Shown here: piece by piece, positions 44,234-52,852 of the stretch
How positions within the stretch are numbered: the stretch's first letter is position 1
Layout of the letters: each line of letters begins with the position of its first letter
Origin: Multivorans sp965116445
GTDB taxonomy: Bacteria; Acidobacteriota; Thermoanaerobaculia; Multivoradales; Multivoraceae
Direction: 5' to 3'
Assembly: GCA_965116445.1 (NCBI GenBank)
Contig: OZ220688.1
Span: 744,001-808,000 of the forward strand
Length of the DNA: 64,000 nt
Translations under genes and position numbers: made by a program
Notes under the pieces: model-generated
The model's input: only the letters and a program-made list of their open reading frames with translations
Told to the model about the DNA's origin: nothing
Database searches by the model: none

Positions 44234-45601
44234 TCAGGAGGGTCGGCCGAAGACCTTGGGCGTCGGCATCCGGGCCCGGATCGCGTCGAGTTCCTCGACG
44301 GTGACCGTCGCGATGCCGTTCTTGCGGCAGTGGGATTCCACCGAGCGGACGACCATGCCGCGAACGAAGGCCGGCACCCGTTTCATTCGCGCCTGTGCCT
44401 CGGGCTCCCAGGCGATGCTGGTCGAGCTGTCCTCGCCATACCGGGACAGGGATGCGAGTCCGGTTCGGTCTCCGAGCGCCTCGAGCTGTTGCGGCGAAAA
44501 GACCCCGGGTTCGTGGGTGCACAGCGGATCTTCCGCCATCAGGTCGCCTGTCATGCCGTAGGCGCGAGCGCGGCAGCCGCCGCAGACCGACTGGAGTTCG
44601 CAGGAACCGCAGCGGCCGCCCAGCTCCTTGCGGCGACGGATGTCCTGGAACAGGTCGGAGTCCTTCCAGACCGCGGACAACGTCGAACTCTTCAGATTGC
44701 CGCCGAAGACCGGCAGGTAGGGGCACGGGGTCACGTCGCCGTTCGGTCGGATTCCCATGTAGTGCGTGCCGGCCGGGCAGCCGCCGGCGCCGCCGTCGAA
44801 GGCCTTCAGGAAGGGCGATTCCGGATCGCCGGCCAGCAGTTGACGGACGTAGTGGGGAGCACACTTCGCGTTGACCACCATGCGGCCGCGGTACCTGCGT
44901 TGAATCTGCTCCAGGGAGGCGAGGACATCGTCGTAATCCGACGGCGCGAGGTCGGACACGAACTGGCCGCGGCCCGTTGGCACCAGGAAGTAGAGGTTCC
45001 AGACCCGGGCCTGGAGCTCGGTGTAGGCGAACTCCGCGATCTCTTCCAGTTCCCCGCGGTTGTGTGCTCCAGCCGTCGTCTGGATGATGAAGGGAAGACC
45101 CGCGGCGGCCAAATGTTTGGCGCCGTCGACCGTGTTCTGCCAGGCGCCGCGCACGCGGCGGAAGCCGTCGTGGACCGACGCGTCCAGGGCGTCGAGCGAC
45201 AGCGCGAGACCGCGGACTCCCTTGCCTTTCAGGATGCGGGCCAGGTTCTCGGTAATCCGGACGCCGTTGCTGCCGACCACGACCCAGAGATCCCGCTTCG
45301 CGGCGTAGCGGACGATGTCCAGGATGTCGCGCCGCAGCAGCGGCTCGCCGCCGGTGAGGATGACCAGGGCCTCCGGAGCGAACTCGCAGATGTCGTCGAT
45401 CACCTTCTTGCACTGGTCGGTCGAGAGTTCCGAGCGGTCGGCAAAGTTGGCGGTCTCGACCAGCGGCTTGCCGCCGGCGTCCAGGTAGCAGTGCTCGCAG
45501 GCCAGGTTGCAGCGGTACGTCAGGTTCCAGGAGATGACGTACGGGCGGGCAAATGCCGCCGGCGTGGCGCTCGTTGGCCGCTCGAGGGGTGACAGGGTCA
45601 T
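44234..45601 (-). CDS. Radical SAM/SPASM protein with C-terminal PCP-reductase domain
   Basis: A protein of 455 residues from ATG 45601. C31, C35 and C38 in CNLACEHCYLD bind the radical SAM cluster, and ILTGGEPLLRRDILD and ALSLDALDASVHDGFRR are fold landmarks. A SPASM-type Cys cluster follows (GGCPAGTHYMGIRPNGDVTP, GGRCGSCELQSVCGGCRARA). Residues ~395-445 match the PCP_red domain known from light-independent protochlorophyllide reductase (AWEPEAQARMKRVPAFVRGM, ESHCRKNGIATVTVEELDAI). The substrate is unknown; SPASM proteins often modify peptides or tetrapyrroles. It lies in an operon with another PCP_red protein and an Mrp-like ATPase. Confidence 0.88.
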   Translation of the reverse strand: MTLSPLERPTSATPAAFARPYVISWNLTYRCNLACEHCYLDAGGKPLVETANFADRSELSTDQCKKVIDDICEFAPEALVILTGGEPLLRRDILDIVRYAAKRDLWVVVGSNGVRITENLARILKGKGVRGLALSLDALDASVHDGFRRVRGAWQNTVDGAKHLAAAGLPFIIQTTAGAHNRGELEEIAEFAYTELQARVWNLYFLVPTGRGQFVSDLAPSDYDDVLASLEQIQRRYRGRMVVNAKCAPHYVRQLLAGDPESPFLKAFDGGAGGCPAGTHYMGIRPNGDVTPCPYLPVFGGNLKSSTLSAVWKDSDLFQDIRRRKELGGRCGSCELQSVCGGCRARAYGMTGDLMAEDPLCTHEPGVFSPQQLEALGDRTGLASLSRYGEDSSTSIAWEPEAQARMKRVPAFVRGMVVRSVESHCRKNGIATVTVEELDAIRARMPTPKVFGRPS

Positions 45602-45665
45602 CGCGAGAGCTTCGCTTGCGTTCGTTCTGCGGGAGATGTTCTGGCGGAATGTTCTACCGAGAAGC

Positions 45666-46154
45666 TCAGGCGATGCCGAAGAAGGAGCGGGCCCGCTCGA
45701 GGACCGCCGCGTCGACCTCGTCGTAGCCATGGTCCTCGGCGAACTTCTCGATGCCCGCAACGGCCGAGGTGCGGACGATGTCCGGGATGTTCGCGAGGCG
45801 TTCGCGGGCTTCCGCGGTCCACGGAATGCCCGCGGGGGCGCCGTTGCCGCCGTTCTTGCCATGGACCGGGCTCGCATCCCGGGCGGTGCCTTGCGCGGCG
45901 AGGGGCAGGCCCATGTCGGCGAGCATGCCGGTGAACGGGCACTTCGAGGCCGCGGCGGCGGCTTCCGGATCTTCCCCGGGCCCGATCTTCACCCCGAGCG
46001 AGCCGACGACCTGGGTCTCGTGCGGGTTCGTCATCATGGCCATCTCGGCCGAGCAAGCGGGGCAGGCGTAGACCAGGGCGACCGAGCCGCCGTCGGGACC
46101 GATCGCATGCTTCAGCTTCATCTGCTCGTCGCAGGGTACGCAGAGGAACTTCAT
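45666..46154 (-). CDS. Zinc-ribbon / PCP-reductase-domain protein
   Basis: A protein of 162 residues from ATG 46154, overlapping the ATPase stop (ATGA). The N-terminus has two CxxC pairs (MKFLCVPCDEQMKL, YACPACSAEM), a probable zinc or iron-sulfur site. A middle motif SKCPFTGMLADMG resembles RCPFSALAEAG in the stress-protein fusion at 50610. Residues ~110-160 form a PCP_red-type domain (IPWTAEARERLANIPDIVRT, IEKFAEDHGYDEVDAAVLER). Function unknown; it may be an electron carrier or assembly factor for the radical SAM protein. Confidence 0.8.
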   Translation of the reverse strand: MKFLCVPCDEQMKLKHAIGPDGGSVALVYACPACSAEMAMMTNPHETQVVGSLGVKIGPGEDPEAAAAASKCPFTGMLADMGLPLAAQGTARDASPVHGKNGGNGAPAGIPWTAEARERLANIPDIVRTSAVAGIEKFAEDHGYDEVDAAVLERARSFFGIA

Positions 46155-47065
46155 TCTTGATCTCTGTCGGTCGGAATCAGGTTGGCTTCGTCCGTGGGCC
46201 TCAGGGCGACGCAACGCAGGAGTTGTTCGGCGGCCTCGTCGAGCGCGCGGATGACCGGCCCCGGGGGCAGGTCCGCTTCGCCTGCGTCAGAGGCCGTTGC
46301 CAGCCGCGGGTCGAACGGTACCCTAGCCAAGCAGGGGAGTCCAAGCTCGGGCGCCTCTCCCGCCGCGCCGTCGAACAGGGGACGCACCCCGTCGCACGTC
46401 TCGCAGTAGTAGCCGCTCATGTTCTCGATGTACCCGAGGACCTCGTTCGCTGTCGTGCCGAGCGCCGCCGCCGAGCGTGCGACGACGCCGCGGGCCAGGG
46501 CGGCTGGAATCGTGACGAGCACGAAGCGCGCGGCCGGCCCCAGCACCTCGGCGTACTGCAGCGTCCGTTCGGCGCCCGGCGGCAGGTCGACGAGCAGGAA
46601 GTCGAGACGACCCCAGTCGACCAGACCGAGCAACTGCTGGAACAGGTTGAACTCCCGGGTCGCGCGCCATACGTGGGAGTCGCCTGTCGCCACGCTCTCG
46701 AAGGCGAGGTGCTCCGACTCGGGGACCAGGGAACCCAGGGACACGACGCCCAGACCGTCTGGCGTGCGGGGGAGGGCCATTCCCCGATCGCCTGGCAGAA
46801 GCGGGGCCTGTTCCAGCCCGGCCAGACGGGCCTGGCAGGGACCGTTCAGATCGGCGTCGAGAATCGCGCAGCGGCGCCCCGCTCGCCCGAGTGCCAGGGC
46901 GAGCTGCATCGTCAGGGTGCTCTTGCCGACACCTCCCTTGCCGGAGCCGACGGCGACGACGTGATCGATGCCGGTCATCGCCTCGGCGATGCGCTCCCGC
47001 TGCTGGAGGACCTGGCCGAGAACGTCGGAACCGCCGTCGCCGGCGAGGTCGGACCAGGTCTTCAT
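46151..47065 (-). CDS. Mrp/NBP35-like P-loop ATPase
   Basis: A protein of 304 residues from ATG 47065. Deviant Walker A VGSGKGGVGKSTLTMQLALA (40-50 core), DADLNGPCQARLAGL, and LLVDLPPGAERTLQYAEVL are typical of the Mrp family. Near the C-terminus a CETCD pair in NMSGYYCETCDGVRPLF matches the Cys motif that lets Mrp/ApbC proteins carry Fe-S clusters. It probably delivers an Fe-S cluster to a partner in the same operon. It overlaps both neighbours by 4 nt. Confidence 0.9.
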   Translation of the reverse strand: MKTWSDLAGDGGSDVLGQVLQQRERIAEAMTGIDHVVAVGSGKGGVGKSTLTMQLALALGRAGRRCAILDADLNGPCQARLAGLEQAPLLPGDRGMALPRTPDGLGVVSLGSLVPESEHLAFESVATGDSHVWRATREFNLFQQLLGLVDWGRLDFLLVDLPPGAERTLQYAEVLGPAARFVLVTIPAALARGVVARSAAALGTTANEVLGYIENMSGYYCETCDGVRPLFDGAAGEAPELGLPCLARVPFDPRLATASDAGEADLPPGPVIRALDEAAEQLLRCVALRPTDEANLIPTDRDQE

Positions 47066-47910
47066 GACCGCCGGAACCGTTCGAGCACGCCGGTTCGTTC
47101 GGCGACGGAGCGTGCCGCGGAGCGGAGCCGGCCGCCGACGCCCCGTTCGGGATAGGCGGCGCGCTGAAAGATCAGTCCATCGTTCACGATCCAGGGGCGG
47201 TGCCGACCGAAGGCGTGACGATGTCTCTTCATGTAGATGAGCTCGAAGCCGTTCTTCGCCAGCAGGCCGATCAGCTCGAGGGGACGGATACCCCATTGCC
47301 AGTACCAGTGGTTGTCCCGTTCCAGCCTGCCGTCCTCGTCCCGTTCGCCGTGCCTTTCGAACCACGATTCGAGGCGTTCGCGGGTGTTCCAATCGTCTTC
47401 CCAGACGTAGACATTCCGGTAGTACCACTCGACGCCGCGATCCACGAAGCGGATCGTTCGTGGCGTCTTCAACCAGTTCTGGTTGAACACGATCAGCGAG
47501 TTCGTGTGGGGTAGCCAGTCCAGCAGGAACCTGTCCCAGTCCGGCTTGACCTGGTGCAGGAGGATGTCGTACATGATCAGGGCATCGACCTTGCGGACCG
47601 CGTCGAGTGCTTCCCGCGAGCCGAGCAGGGCCTGGACGAGTTCCACCCGTGGATGCGCCCCGGCGCGTTCGCGGGTCAGGGGCGTCAAGTTGCCGTCGAC
47701 GATCACGGCCCGGTCCAGCTCGTTGCCGCAGAGCTCGGCCGCATGAAAGGTGTAGGCGCCGTCGACGCCCCAGCAGGCTCCAAGATCGGCGAACGACCGG
47801 AAGTCGGTGAGCTCGTAGGCGATGTCGATCAGTTCGAGCTTTTCAGGCTTGGGCTGGACCTCGGACTGGGCTCCGACGAGGCTGTCTTCGGAGCCGGGGT
47901 GGGCGGACAT
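47062..47910 (-). CDS. Class I methyltransferase-like protein
   Basis: A protein of 282 residues from ATG 47910. SFADLGACWGVDGAYTFHAA is a plausible SAM-binding motif I, VDGNLTPLTRERAGAHPRVE corresponds to motif II and KVDALIMYDILLHQVKPDWD to motif IV/post-I. The C-terminal half (WYYRNVYVWEDDWNTRERLE, LELIGLLAKNGFELIYMKRH) suggests a substrate lid. The exact target is unknown. It is the first gene of the ATGA-linked set leading to the Mrp ATPase. Confidence 0.75.
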   Translation of the reverse strand: MSAHPGSEDSLVGAQSEVQPKPEKLELIDIAYELTDFRSFADLGACWGVDGAYTFHAAELCGNELDRAVIVDGNLTPLTRERAGAHPRVELVQALLGSREALDAVRKVDALIMYDILLHQVKPDWDRFLLDWLPHTNSLIVFNQNWLKTPRTIRFVDRGVEWYYRNVYVWEDDWNTRERLESWFERHGERDEDGRLERDNHWYWQWGIRPLELIGLLAKNGFELIYMKRHRHAFGRHRPWIVNDGLIFQRAAYPERGVGGRLRSAARSVAERTGVLERFRRS

Positions 47911-47927
47911 CGTGGGCAGAGTAACAG

Positions 47928-48857
47928 TCACGACAGCACCGCGTCGCACGCGTAGCGGAGGGTTTCCCGCGCCGCCCGGAAGCCGTAGTCGTCGAGGTGA
48001 TCGGCCAGCGGTTCGCAGCGGTGTACGCGGGGCAGATAGAGCGGTCGCTCGGCCTTGCCGGCGGCGAACGCGAGCACGGGACCAAGTAGCGCGGGCACCG
48101 GTCGCTGGCCGCCGAGCGCGAGAACCTCGCAGGGTGTGGACCGGTCGGGCATGTCCTCGTTCCGAGCCGAGTCGCGTGCCCGGGCCATGAACGGCAGAGG
48201 CTTGTCGGCATGAACGGGACTGCGGTAGAGGAGATAGGCCTCGAAGCCGCGGTCGGTTGCGATACCGGCACCGAGCACCTGCCGGCGCAGGTTCTGAATC
48301 GTCCGCGTCGTGCGTTGCCAGCAGCGGTTGAACTCCGACGCATCCGCGAACTCGGCGCGGGCGATGATCTCCTGCGCGGAGACGGTCCCGACCAGATCGA
48401 GGAAGGCGCCGGCCACCGGCGCTTTGCCGTCGTGGACGTAGTCGGTCAGCGTTGCTTCTTCAGCGAAGCCGCAGGCGCTGAGGAAGCGGCGAGCGGCAAT
48501 CGCCTCGGCCGGCACCTCGGCAAACATGCGGGTCGGCTCGAGGATCGCCATCTTCTGAGTGAGCGAGGTCAGCATGTGGCGGGCGTGGCCCTGCTGGCGA
48601 TGGTCCGGGTGGACGCCGACATGGAGCACGAGGTTGGCCGTGGGCTCCCGCTTGGCCGCGATCAGGACTCCGATCGGATCGGATCCGGCGAGGGCGACCA
48701 TGCAACTGCTGGTCCAGAGGTTGATCTCCCGGGACAGCCGTTTCATGTCGTCGACGGTGAGCCGCCACGGTAGGCGGCCGGGGCCGACGTTGCAGCGGTG
48801 GAAGGCCTCGACGATCAGGGGAACGTCGTCGGAGCGGCAGAAGCGGTAGGCGGACAA
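47928..48857 (-). CDS. GNAT-family N-acetyltransferase
   Basis: A protein of 309 residues from TTG 48857. The acetyl-CoA-binding motif A is LVLHVGVHPDHRQQGHARHM, followed by ARRFLSACGFAEEATLTDYV. The C-terminal ~150 residues appear to be a degenerate second GNAT half without a clear motif A. Substrate unknown. It ends 17 bp before the methyltransferase gene in the same direction, so it is probably co-transcribed. Confidence 0.85.
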   Translation of the reverse strand: MSAYRFCRSDDVPLIVEAFHRCNVGPGRLPWRLTVDDMKRLSREINLWTSSCMVALAGSDPIGVLIAAKREPTANLVLHVGVHPDHRQQGHARHMLTSLTQKMAILEPTRMFAEVPAEAIAARRFLSACGFAEEATLTDYVHDGKAPVAGAFLDLVGTVSAQEIIARAEFADASEFNRCWQRTTRTIQNLRRQVLGAGIATDRGFEAYLLYRSPVHADKPLPFMARARDSARNEDMPDRSTPCEVLALGGQRPVPALLGPVLAFAAGKAERPLYLPRVHRCEPLADHLDDYGFRAARETLRYACDAVLS

Positions 48858-48877
48858 GTGTCTTCTCGATCAGGGGC

Positions 48878-50260
48878 CTACTCGGCCGGCGGCCCCGCGG
48901 GCGCTCCGACAGCGCCGGGAATGGACGTCATGCCGGTCGGCTCCTGGTCAGGGACGCGCAGCAGCGCGAGAATCAGCATGGCGGACACGTACATGGAGAG
49001 GAAGACGGTGAAAGCGAGGTCGTAGGTCCCGTAGCGGTCGAAGACGTACCCCGCGAAGGGTACGCCGAGGATCTGGATCGGCAGGAGCATCGGACTCATC
49101 AGACCCATCACCCGACCGAAGGATCGACGGCCGAAGCAGGCGCCGATCAGCGTTCCCCAGAGCGGCATCATCCCACCCATGCCGAGACCGAAGATGGCGG
49201 CGGCGCCGATCAGCCCCGGGTAGCTCTCGGCACGCAGCAGGACGGTCGTCCCGGTGGCCTGGAGTCCGATCGCGAGCCACAACGCGCCGCGGCCGCTCAG
49301 GCGATCGCCGATCCAGCCGAACACGACCTTGCCCAGCACGCCCATCGCGGCGATGGCGGACAGACTGAAGGCGGCCCGGAACGGCGCGAACCCCAAATCC
49401 GTCGCGTGCGCGATGACGTGAGTGAGGATCGCCGAGTTCGAACAGAAGTTCATCGACACGACCAGGGTGAGGACCCAGAAGTTCCGGTTGGCGAGGGGCT
49501 CGGTCCAGTCGAGGCGCCGGCGTCTAGGCGGTGCGGCGGCAACGGCAAGAGCCGGCGCCACCGGCTCTACGCCGGCCGGCCCTTCACCGGGGGCAGGGGT
49601 CGGGGTCCATTCCGGGACGTTGGAGGTCGCGTCGCCGTCGGGGTGCAGCCCTAGGTCCTCCGGCCGGTCGACGACCCATCGACGAACTGCTGGAAGCACG
49701 AAGAGCAGGGTCAGCGCGCCGTAGAGCACGAAGGTGCCGCGCCAGCCGACCCAGTCGATCAGACGGGTCGCGACGGGCGCCATGACGACACCGGACAGCG
49801 AGATCCCCATCGTGGCGATGCCGAGAGCCATCGCGCGTTGGCGAACGAACCAGTTGGCGACCAGGGTCGATGCGGTCACGCCCCCCACGAGAGCCGCCCC
49901 GAGGGCCAGGAACGTGCCGAGGACGAGATAGAACTGAACCAGGTTCTGGACCACGGCCGTCAGCAGGAGACCCGCTGCCAGCAGCCAGGTTCCCACCGTC
50001 ATGATCCGCTTCGCGTGGCCATGGTCCAGGGCGTGGCCCAGGAAGGGCGCGACGAGGCCGTTCGTGATGCCGAAGACGGCGAGCCCGATTCCGACGCCGG
50101 TTCGACCGCCGCCGAACTCCGCGGTCAGCGCGACGAAGAACGCGCCGAAGGAGTAGAAGCCGAAGCCGACCGAGACGAAGAGCGCCAGGAAGGAGACACC
50201 GATGATCTTCCAGCCGTGGAAGACCGCGCTGGCGGGAGGCGCGTCCGCATCGGGGTTCAA
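48878..50260 (-). CDS. MFS transporter, oxalate/formate or monocarboxylate type
   Basis: A protein of 460 residues from TTG 50260, about 12 transmembrane segments. The N-terminus (HGWKIIGVSFLALFVSVGFG) and the loop LGHALDHGHAKRIMTVGT, with RLIDWVGWRGTFVLYGALTL after helix 5, resemble the OFA/monocarboxylate-porter branch of MFS. A central loop is Pro/Ala-rich (WTPTPAPGEGPAGVEP). It probably moves a small organic acid across the inner membrane. It is 20 bp upstream of the GNAT gene. Confidence 0.87.
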   Translation of the reverse strand: MNPDADAPPASAVFHGWKIIGVSFLALFVSVGFGFYSFGAFFVALTAEFGGGRTGVGIGLAVFGITNGLVAPFLGHALDHGHAKRIMTVGTWLLAAGLLLTAVVQNLVQFYLVLGTFLALGAALVGGVTASTLVANWFVRQRAMALGIATMGISLSGVVMAPVATRLIDWVGWRGTFVLYGALTLLFVLPAVRRWVVDRPEDLGLHPDGDATSNVPEWTPTPAPGEGPAGVEPVAPALAVAAAPPRRRRLDWTEPLANRNFWVLTLVVSMNFCSNSAILTHVIAHATDLGFAPFRAAFSLSAIAAMGVLGKVVFGWIGDRLSGRGALWLAIGLQATGTTVLLRAESYPGLIGAAAIFGLGMGGMMPLWGTLIGACFGRRSFGRVMGLMSPMLLPIQILGVPFAGYVFDRYGTYDLAFTVFLSMYVSAMLILALLRVPDQEPTGMTSIPGAVGAPAGPPAE

Positions 50261-50452
50261 GGCGGCAGCGCTGCACAGCCGGCGTGGCTCGGGCCGCCGC
50301 TCAGGCTCTTGAGAAACCTCCTTGCGCCAAACAAGGATTGCAACTGTGGCTCACGCCGTCGAGAGAGGCAGGGCCAGCGAACCATCACCGCGAGAAGTAG
50401 AGACGCGCCCACGACGGTCTAGCTGCGTCGTTGCATTCGCACAACTAGCTGC
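50261..50452. other. Intergenic region, no gene seen
   Basis: About 190 bp between the MFS start and the small ORF. Both strands have frequent stops. On the minus strand GGCGCAAGGAGG lies about 60 nt before the MFS start, too far to act as its ribosome-binding site. No repeat of the two-hairpin type was found. Confidence 0.5.
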
Positions 50453-50560
50453 CTAGGTGAAAACGAACCAGAGCTTGAGAGTGGCCCAAGCCACCATCAG
50501 GAAGAAGAGAATCACTCCCACTACAGTTTTCGCTGCCCCTGCTGGAGCTCGCAACGGCAT
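50453..50560 (-). CDS. Very small membrane protein (35 residues)
   Basis: ATG 50560, with GGGAG 6 nt upstream, opens 35 codons: MPLRAPAGAAKTVVGVILFF, then LMVAWATLKLWFVFT and TAG. It is basic at the N-terminus followed by a single hydrophobic helix. It sits 49 bp after the universal-stress/PCP_red gene in the same direction. Small single-span proteins of this form often accompany respiratory complexes, but no function can be assigned. Confidence 0.5.
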   Translation of the reverse strand: MPLRAPAGAAKTVVGVILFFLMVAWATLKLWFVFT

Positions 50561-50609
50561 GGCTACTCCCGAAGTTCACATAGAACGGCAGCAAGGTAGT
50601 CACGCTGGC

Positions 50610-52775
50610 TCAGGCTTCCGGTTCGCCGCCCTTGCGCTTCTCGTCGAGGGCCGACATCAGGCCGACCTCGTTCAGGTAGGCGCCGGCCTTCGCGTCCTTC
50701 GCCGCCTCGACCTGCGCGTCGCTCGCGCCGGCTTCGGCGAGGGCGGAGAAGGGACACCTGCCTGCCGCGGTCGCGGCCTTCGTCTCGGCCTCGGCGACGT
50801 CGGTTGCCTGCGTCCCGTCGTCCTTGCCGATCTCGTAGGCCGCGATCATCTGCTCCATCAGCTCGCGGCCGAGTTCGATGCCCTCCTCGACCGTCTTGAT
50901 GCCGATCTGCGGGACGTGCTTCTCACGGGCCACCAGTTCGATGCGCTCCTGGGTCCGGTCCCGCATGAAGCCGGCGGGAACCCGGAGAATGCGCTCGACG
51001 GCTTCGGCCGTCCACTCGTGGTTCGAGAGCAGCGGTACGCGCTCGTCGTCGCGGGCGATCAGCTTCCGCTCGTCCGCGGGCGACTCGGTGACGGCGCCGT
51101 TGCCGGTCACCTCCGCGGCCTGCTCACGGGCCTCGATCGTGACCGGCTCGCCTGTTTCGTCCTCGATCATCACGCGCGCGAATTCGAAGGTGACGGTAGG
51201 CAGCTTGCTCATCCGCGCCTTCTTCTCGATCCGCGCCTTGGCGCGGCGGCGGCGATAGGCGTCCTCGATCGTCTTGAGGGCCAGGCGCGCGTCCGCTGTC
51301 CACTTGAGCTTGCGGCCGTCATAGGTCGTCTCGACCTCAAGGCCTCCCTCCATCTCGGCGATCCGGTCGAGCATCTCCTCCGTGATCTCCTCGAAGGACT
51401 CACTGCCGCAGACGCCGCAGCGGACGGGATCGGGTTCGGCCGAAGTCACGCCGCACTTCCTGCAGATGAAGGTGGGCCGGCTGCGCGCGAGCTGCAGGGC
51501 GACCTGCTCGGCCAGCGCCTCCGTTTCGCGGGCGGTGTACTTCGGCATGTAGCGGTCCATCGCCTCGTCGAGCACGTCGCTCGAGATCACGCTGTGGCCC
51601 TGCTCGACCGCCAGGCGGTAGAGGGCCGTGCGGGCGATGCCGCGCACCTGCTCGGGCACGCGCTCGAAGCGCTCCTCGGCCTCGGGCGTCCAGCGGATGC
51701 TCTCCTCGGCCTTCACGTCGAGTTCGGGGTACTCCAGGCGGGTGGTCAGCAGGATGTCGCAGGGGCTGGAGCGGAGCAGGTTCTCGGCGTTGCTGCCGAG
51801 GCCGGTCTCGCCCTCGTCGCTGTGGACGCCGACGCGGCCGATGACGAGCATCCAGGGGTCGATCTTCCGGGCGTGATCGAGGACCTTCTGGAACGCCTTG
51901 CCGTCGAGCAGGGTCTTCGTCAGTTCGACGCCGACCTCCGTCGCCATCGTCTGCGCGACATCGAGGTGGGACTGGTAGATCTGCGCCAGACCGGTGTCGA
52001 TGATCTCCTCGTGGAGCTGGTTCTGCTCCTCGAAACGGAAGATCTTCGCCGCGCGCTCGGTCAGCACGTTGACCACGCCCTTGAACACGGAGTAGTGGAG
52101 GTACGGGTCGTAGACGGAGATCGCCTCGACCTTCTTGCCGAACGTCTTCGCCAGGTCGATCGCGGTCATCAAGGCGCCGAAGGATTGGGGCGAGCCGTCG
52201 ACGCCGACCAGGATCGTGTCGCGAGAGTCGGACTCGGCGTTGCCGTTGCCGTTGCCGTTGGTGGCAGTGCCGTTGGCCTTCGCGGGCAGGCGCTTGATGA
52301 CCAGAACGTCCTTGTCGGCGGTGCGGGCGACCCGCTCGCAAACCGAACCGATCTGCGTGTCGCGGACACGGCCGATGCCCATCACGCCGAGCACGGTGAG
52401 GTCGTACTCCGACTCGCGGATGTCGCGGACGATCTCGACGTGGTGCTTGCCGTCCATCATCTTCGGTTCGAACTCGAGGTCGGCGTCGTCGCAGACGGCC
52501 TTCATCGGCTCGAGGTAGCTCTCCGAGATGAGTTCCAGGCCCATCGTGATCAGGGAGTCGTGGATCTTCCGCTGGCGGTCGAGCTCCGTCTCCTCGAGGT
52601 ACTCGTCCGGCAGGGTGTACTCCATCTGCTTGAACCGGTAGTCGTGCATGCTGGCCGCGTAGACGTGGCAGCCGACCATGGTGGAGTCGAATTTCCGGCC
52701 CAGCTCGACCGCGGAGGCGATGGCCTGGTTCGAGTAGTCCGAGTTGTCGACGGGGACGTAGATCGTCTTGTACAT
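50610..52775 (-). CDS. Tandem universal-stress protein fused to zinc ribbon and three PCP-reductase domains
   Basis: A protein of 721 residues from ATG 52775 (MYKTIYVPVDNSDYSNQAIA). Residues ~1-165 and ~185-345 are two UspA domains (DLTVLGVMGIGRV, DTILVGVDGSPQSFGALMTA, MLVIGRVGVHSDEGETGLGS). A linker repeats Asn-Gly. Residues ~361-410 are PCP_red type (RWTPEAEERFERVPEQVRGI). Residues ~437-457 are a rubredoxin-like ribbon (FICRKCGVTSAEPDPVRCGV). Two further PCP_red-like blocks start near 492 (KWTADARLALKTIEDAYRR) and 585 (EWTAEAVERILRVPAGFMRD). It ends with RCPFSALAEAGAS. Position upstream of a cytochrome operon suggests a redox or energy-stress sensor; this is inference. Confidence 0.88.
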   Translation of the reverse strand: MYKTIYVPVDNSDYSNQAIASAVELGRKFDSTMVGCHVYAASMHDYRFKQMEYTLPDEYLEETELDRQRKIHDSLITMGLELISESYLEPMKAVCDDADLEFEPKMMDGKHHVEIVRDIRESEYDLTVLGVMGIGRVRDTQIGSVCERVARTADKDVLVIKRLPAKANGTATNGNGNGNAESDSRDTILVGVDGSPQSFGALMTAIDLAKTFGKKVEAISVYDPYLHYSVFKGVVNVLTERAAKIFRFEEQNQLHEEIIDTGLAQIYQSHLDVAQTMATEVGVELTKTLLDGKAFQKVLDHARKIDPWMLVIGRVGVHSDEGETGLGSNAENLLRSSPCDILLTTRLEYPELDVKAEESIRWTPEAEERFERVPEQVRGIARTALYRLAVEQGHSVISSDVLDEAMDRYMPKYTARETEALAEQVALQLARSRPTFICRKCGVTSAEPDPVRCGVCGSESFEEITEEMLDRIAEMEGGLEVETTYDGRKLKWTADARLALKTIEDAYRRRRAKARIEKKARMSKLPTVTFEFARVMIEDETGEPVTIEAREQAAEVTGNGAVTESPADERKLIARDDERVPLLSNHEWTAEAVERILRVPAGFMRDRTQERIELVAREKHVPQIGIKTVEEGIELGRELMEQMIAAYEIGKDDGTQATDVAEAETKAATAAGRCPFSALAEAGASDAQVEAAKDAKAGAYLNEVGLMSALDEKRKGGEPEA

Positions 52776-52852
52776 GGTGGTGTCTCTTCTGTAGACGGAG
52801 TGTCGGTTCCGAGAGCTTGGGGCTTCAGGGTGTTTGTTGAACGGAGTCTTGA

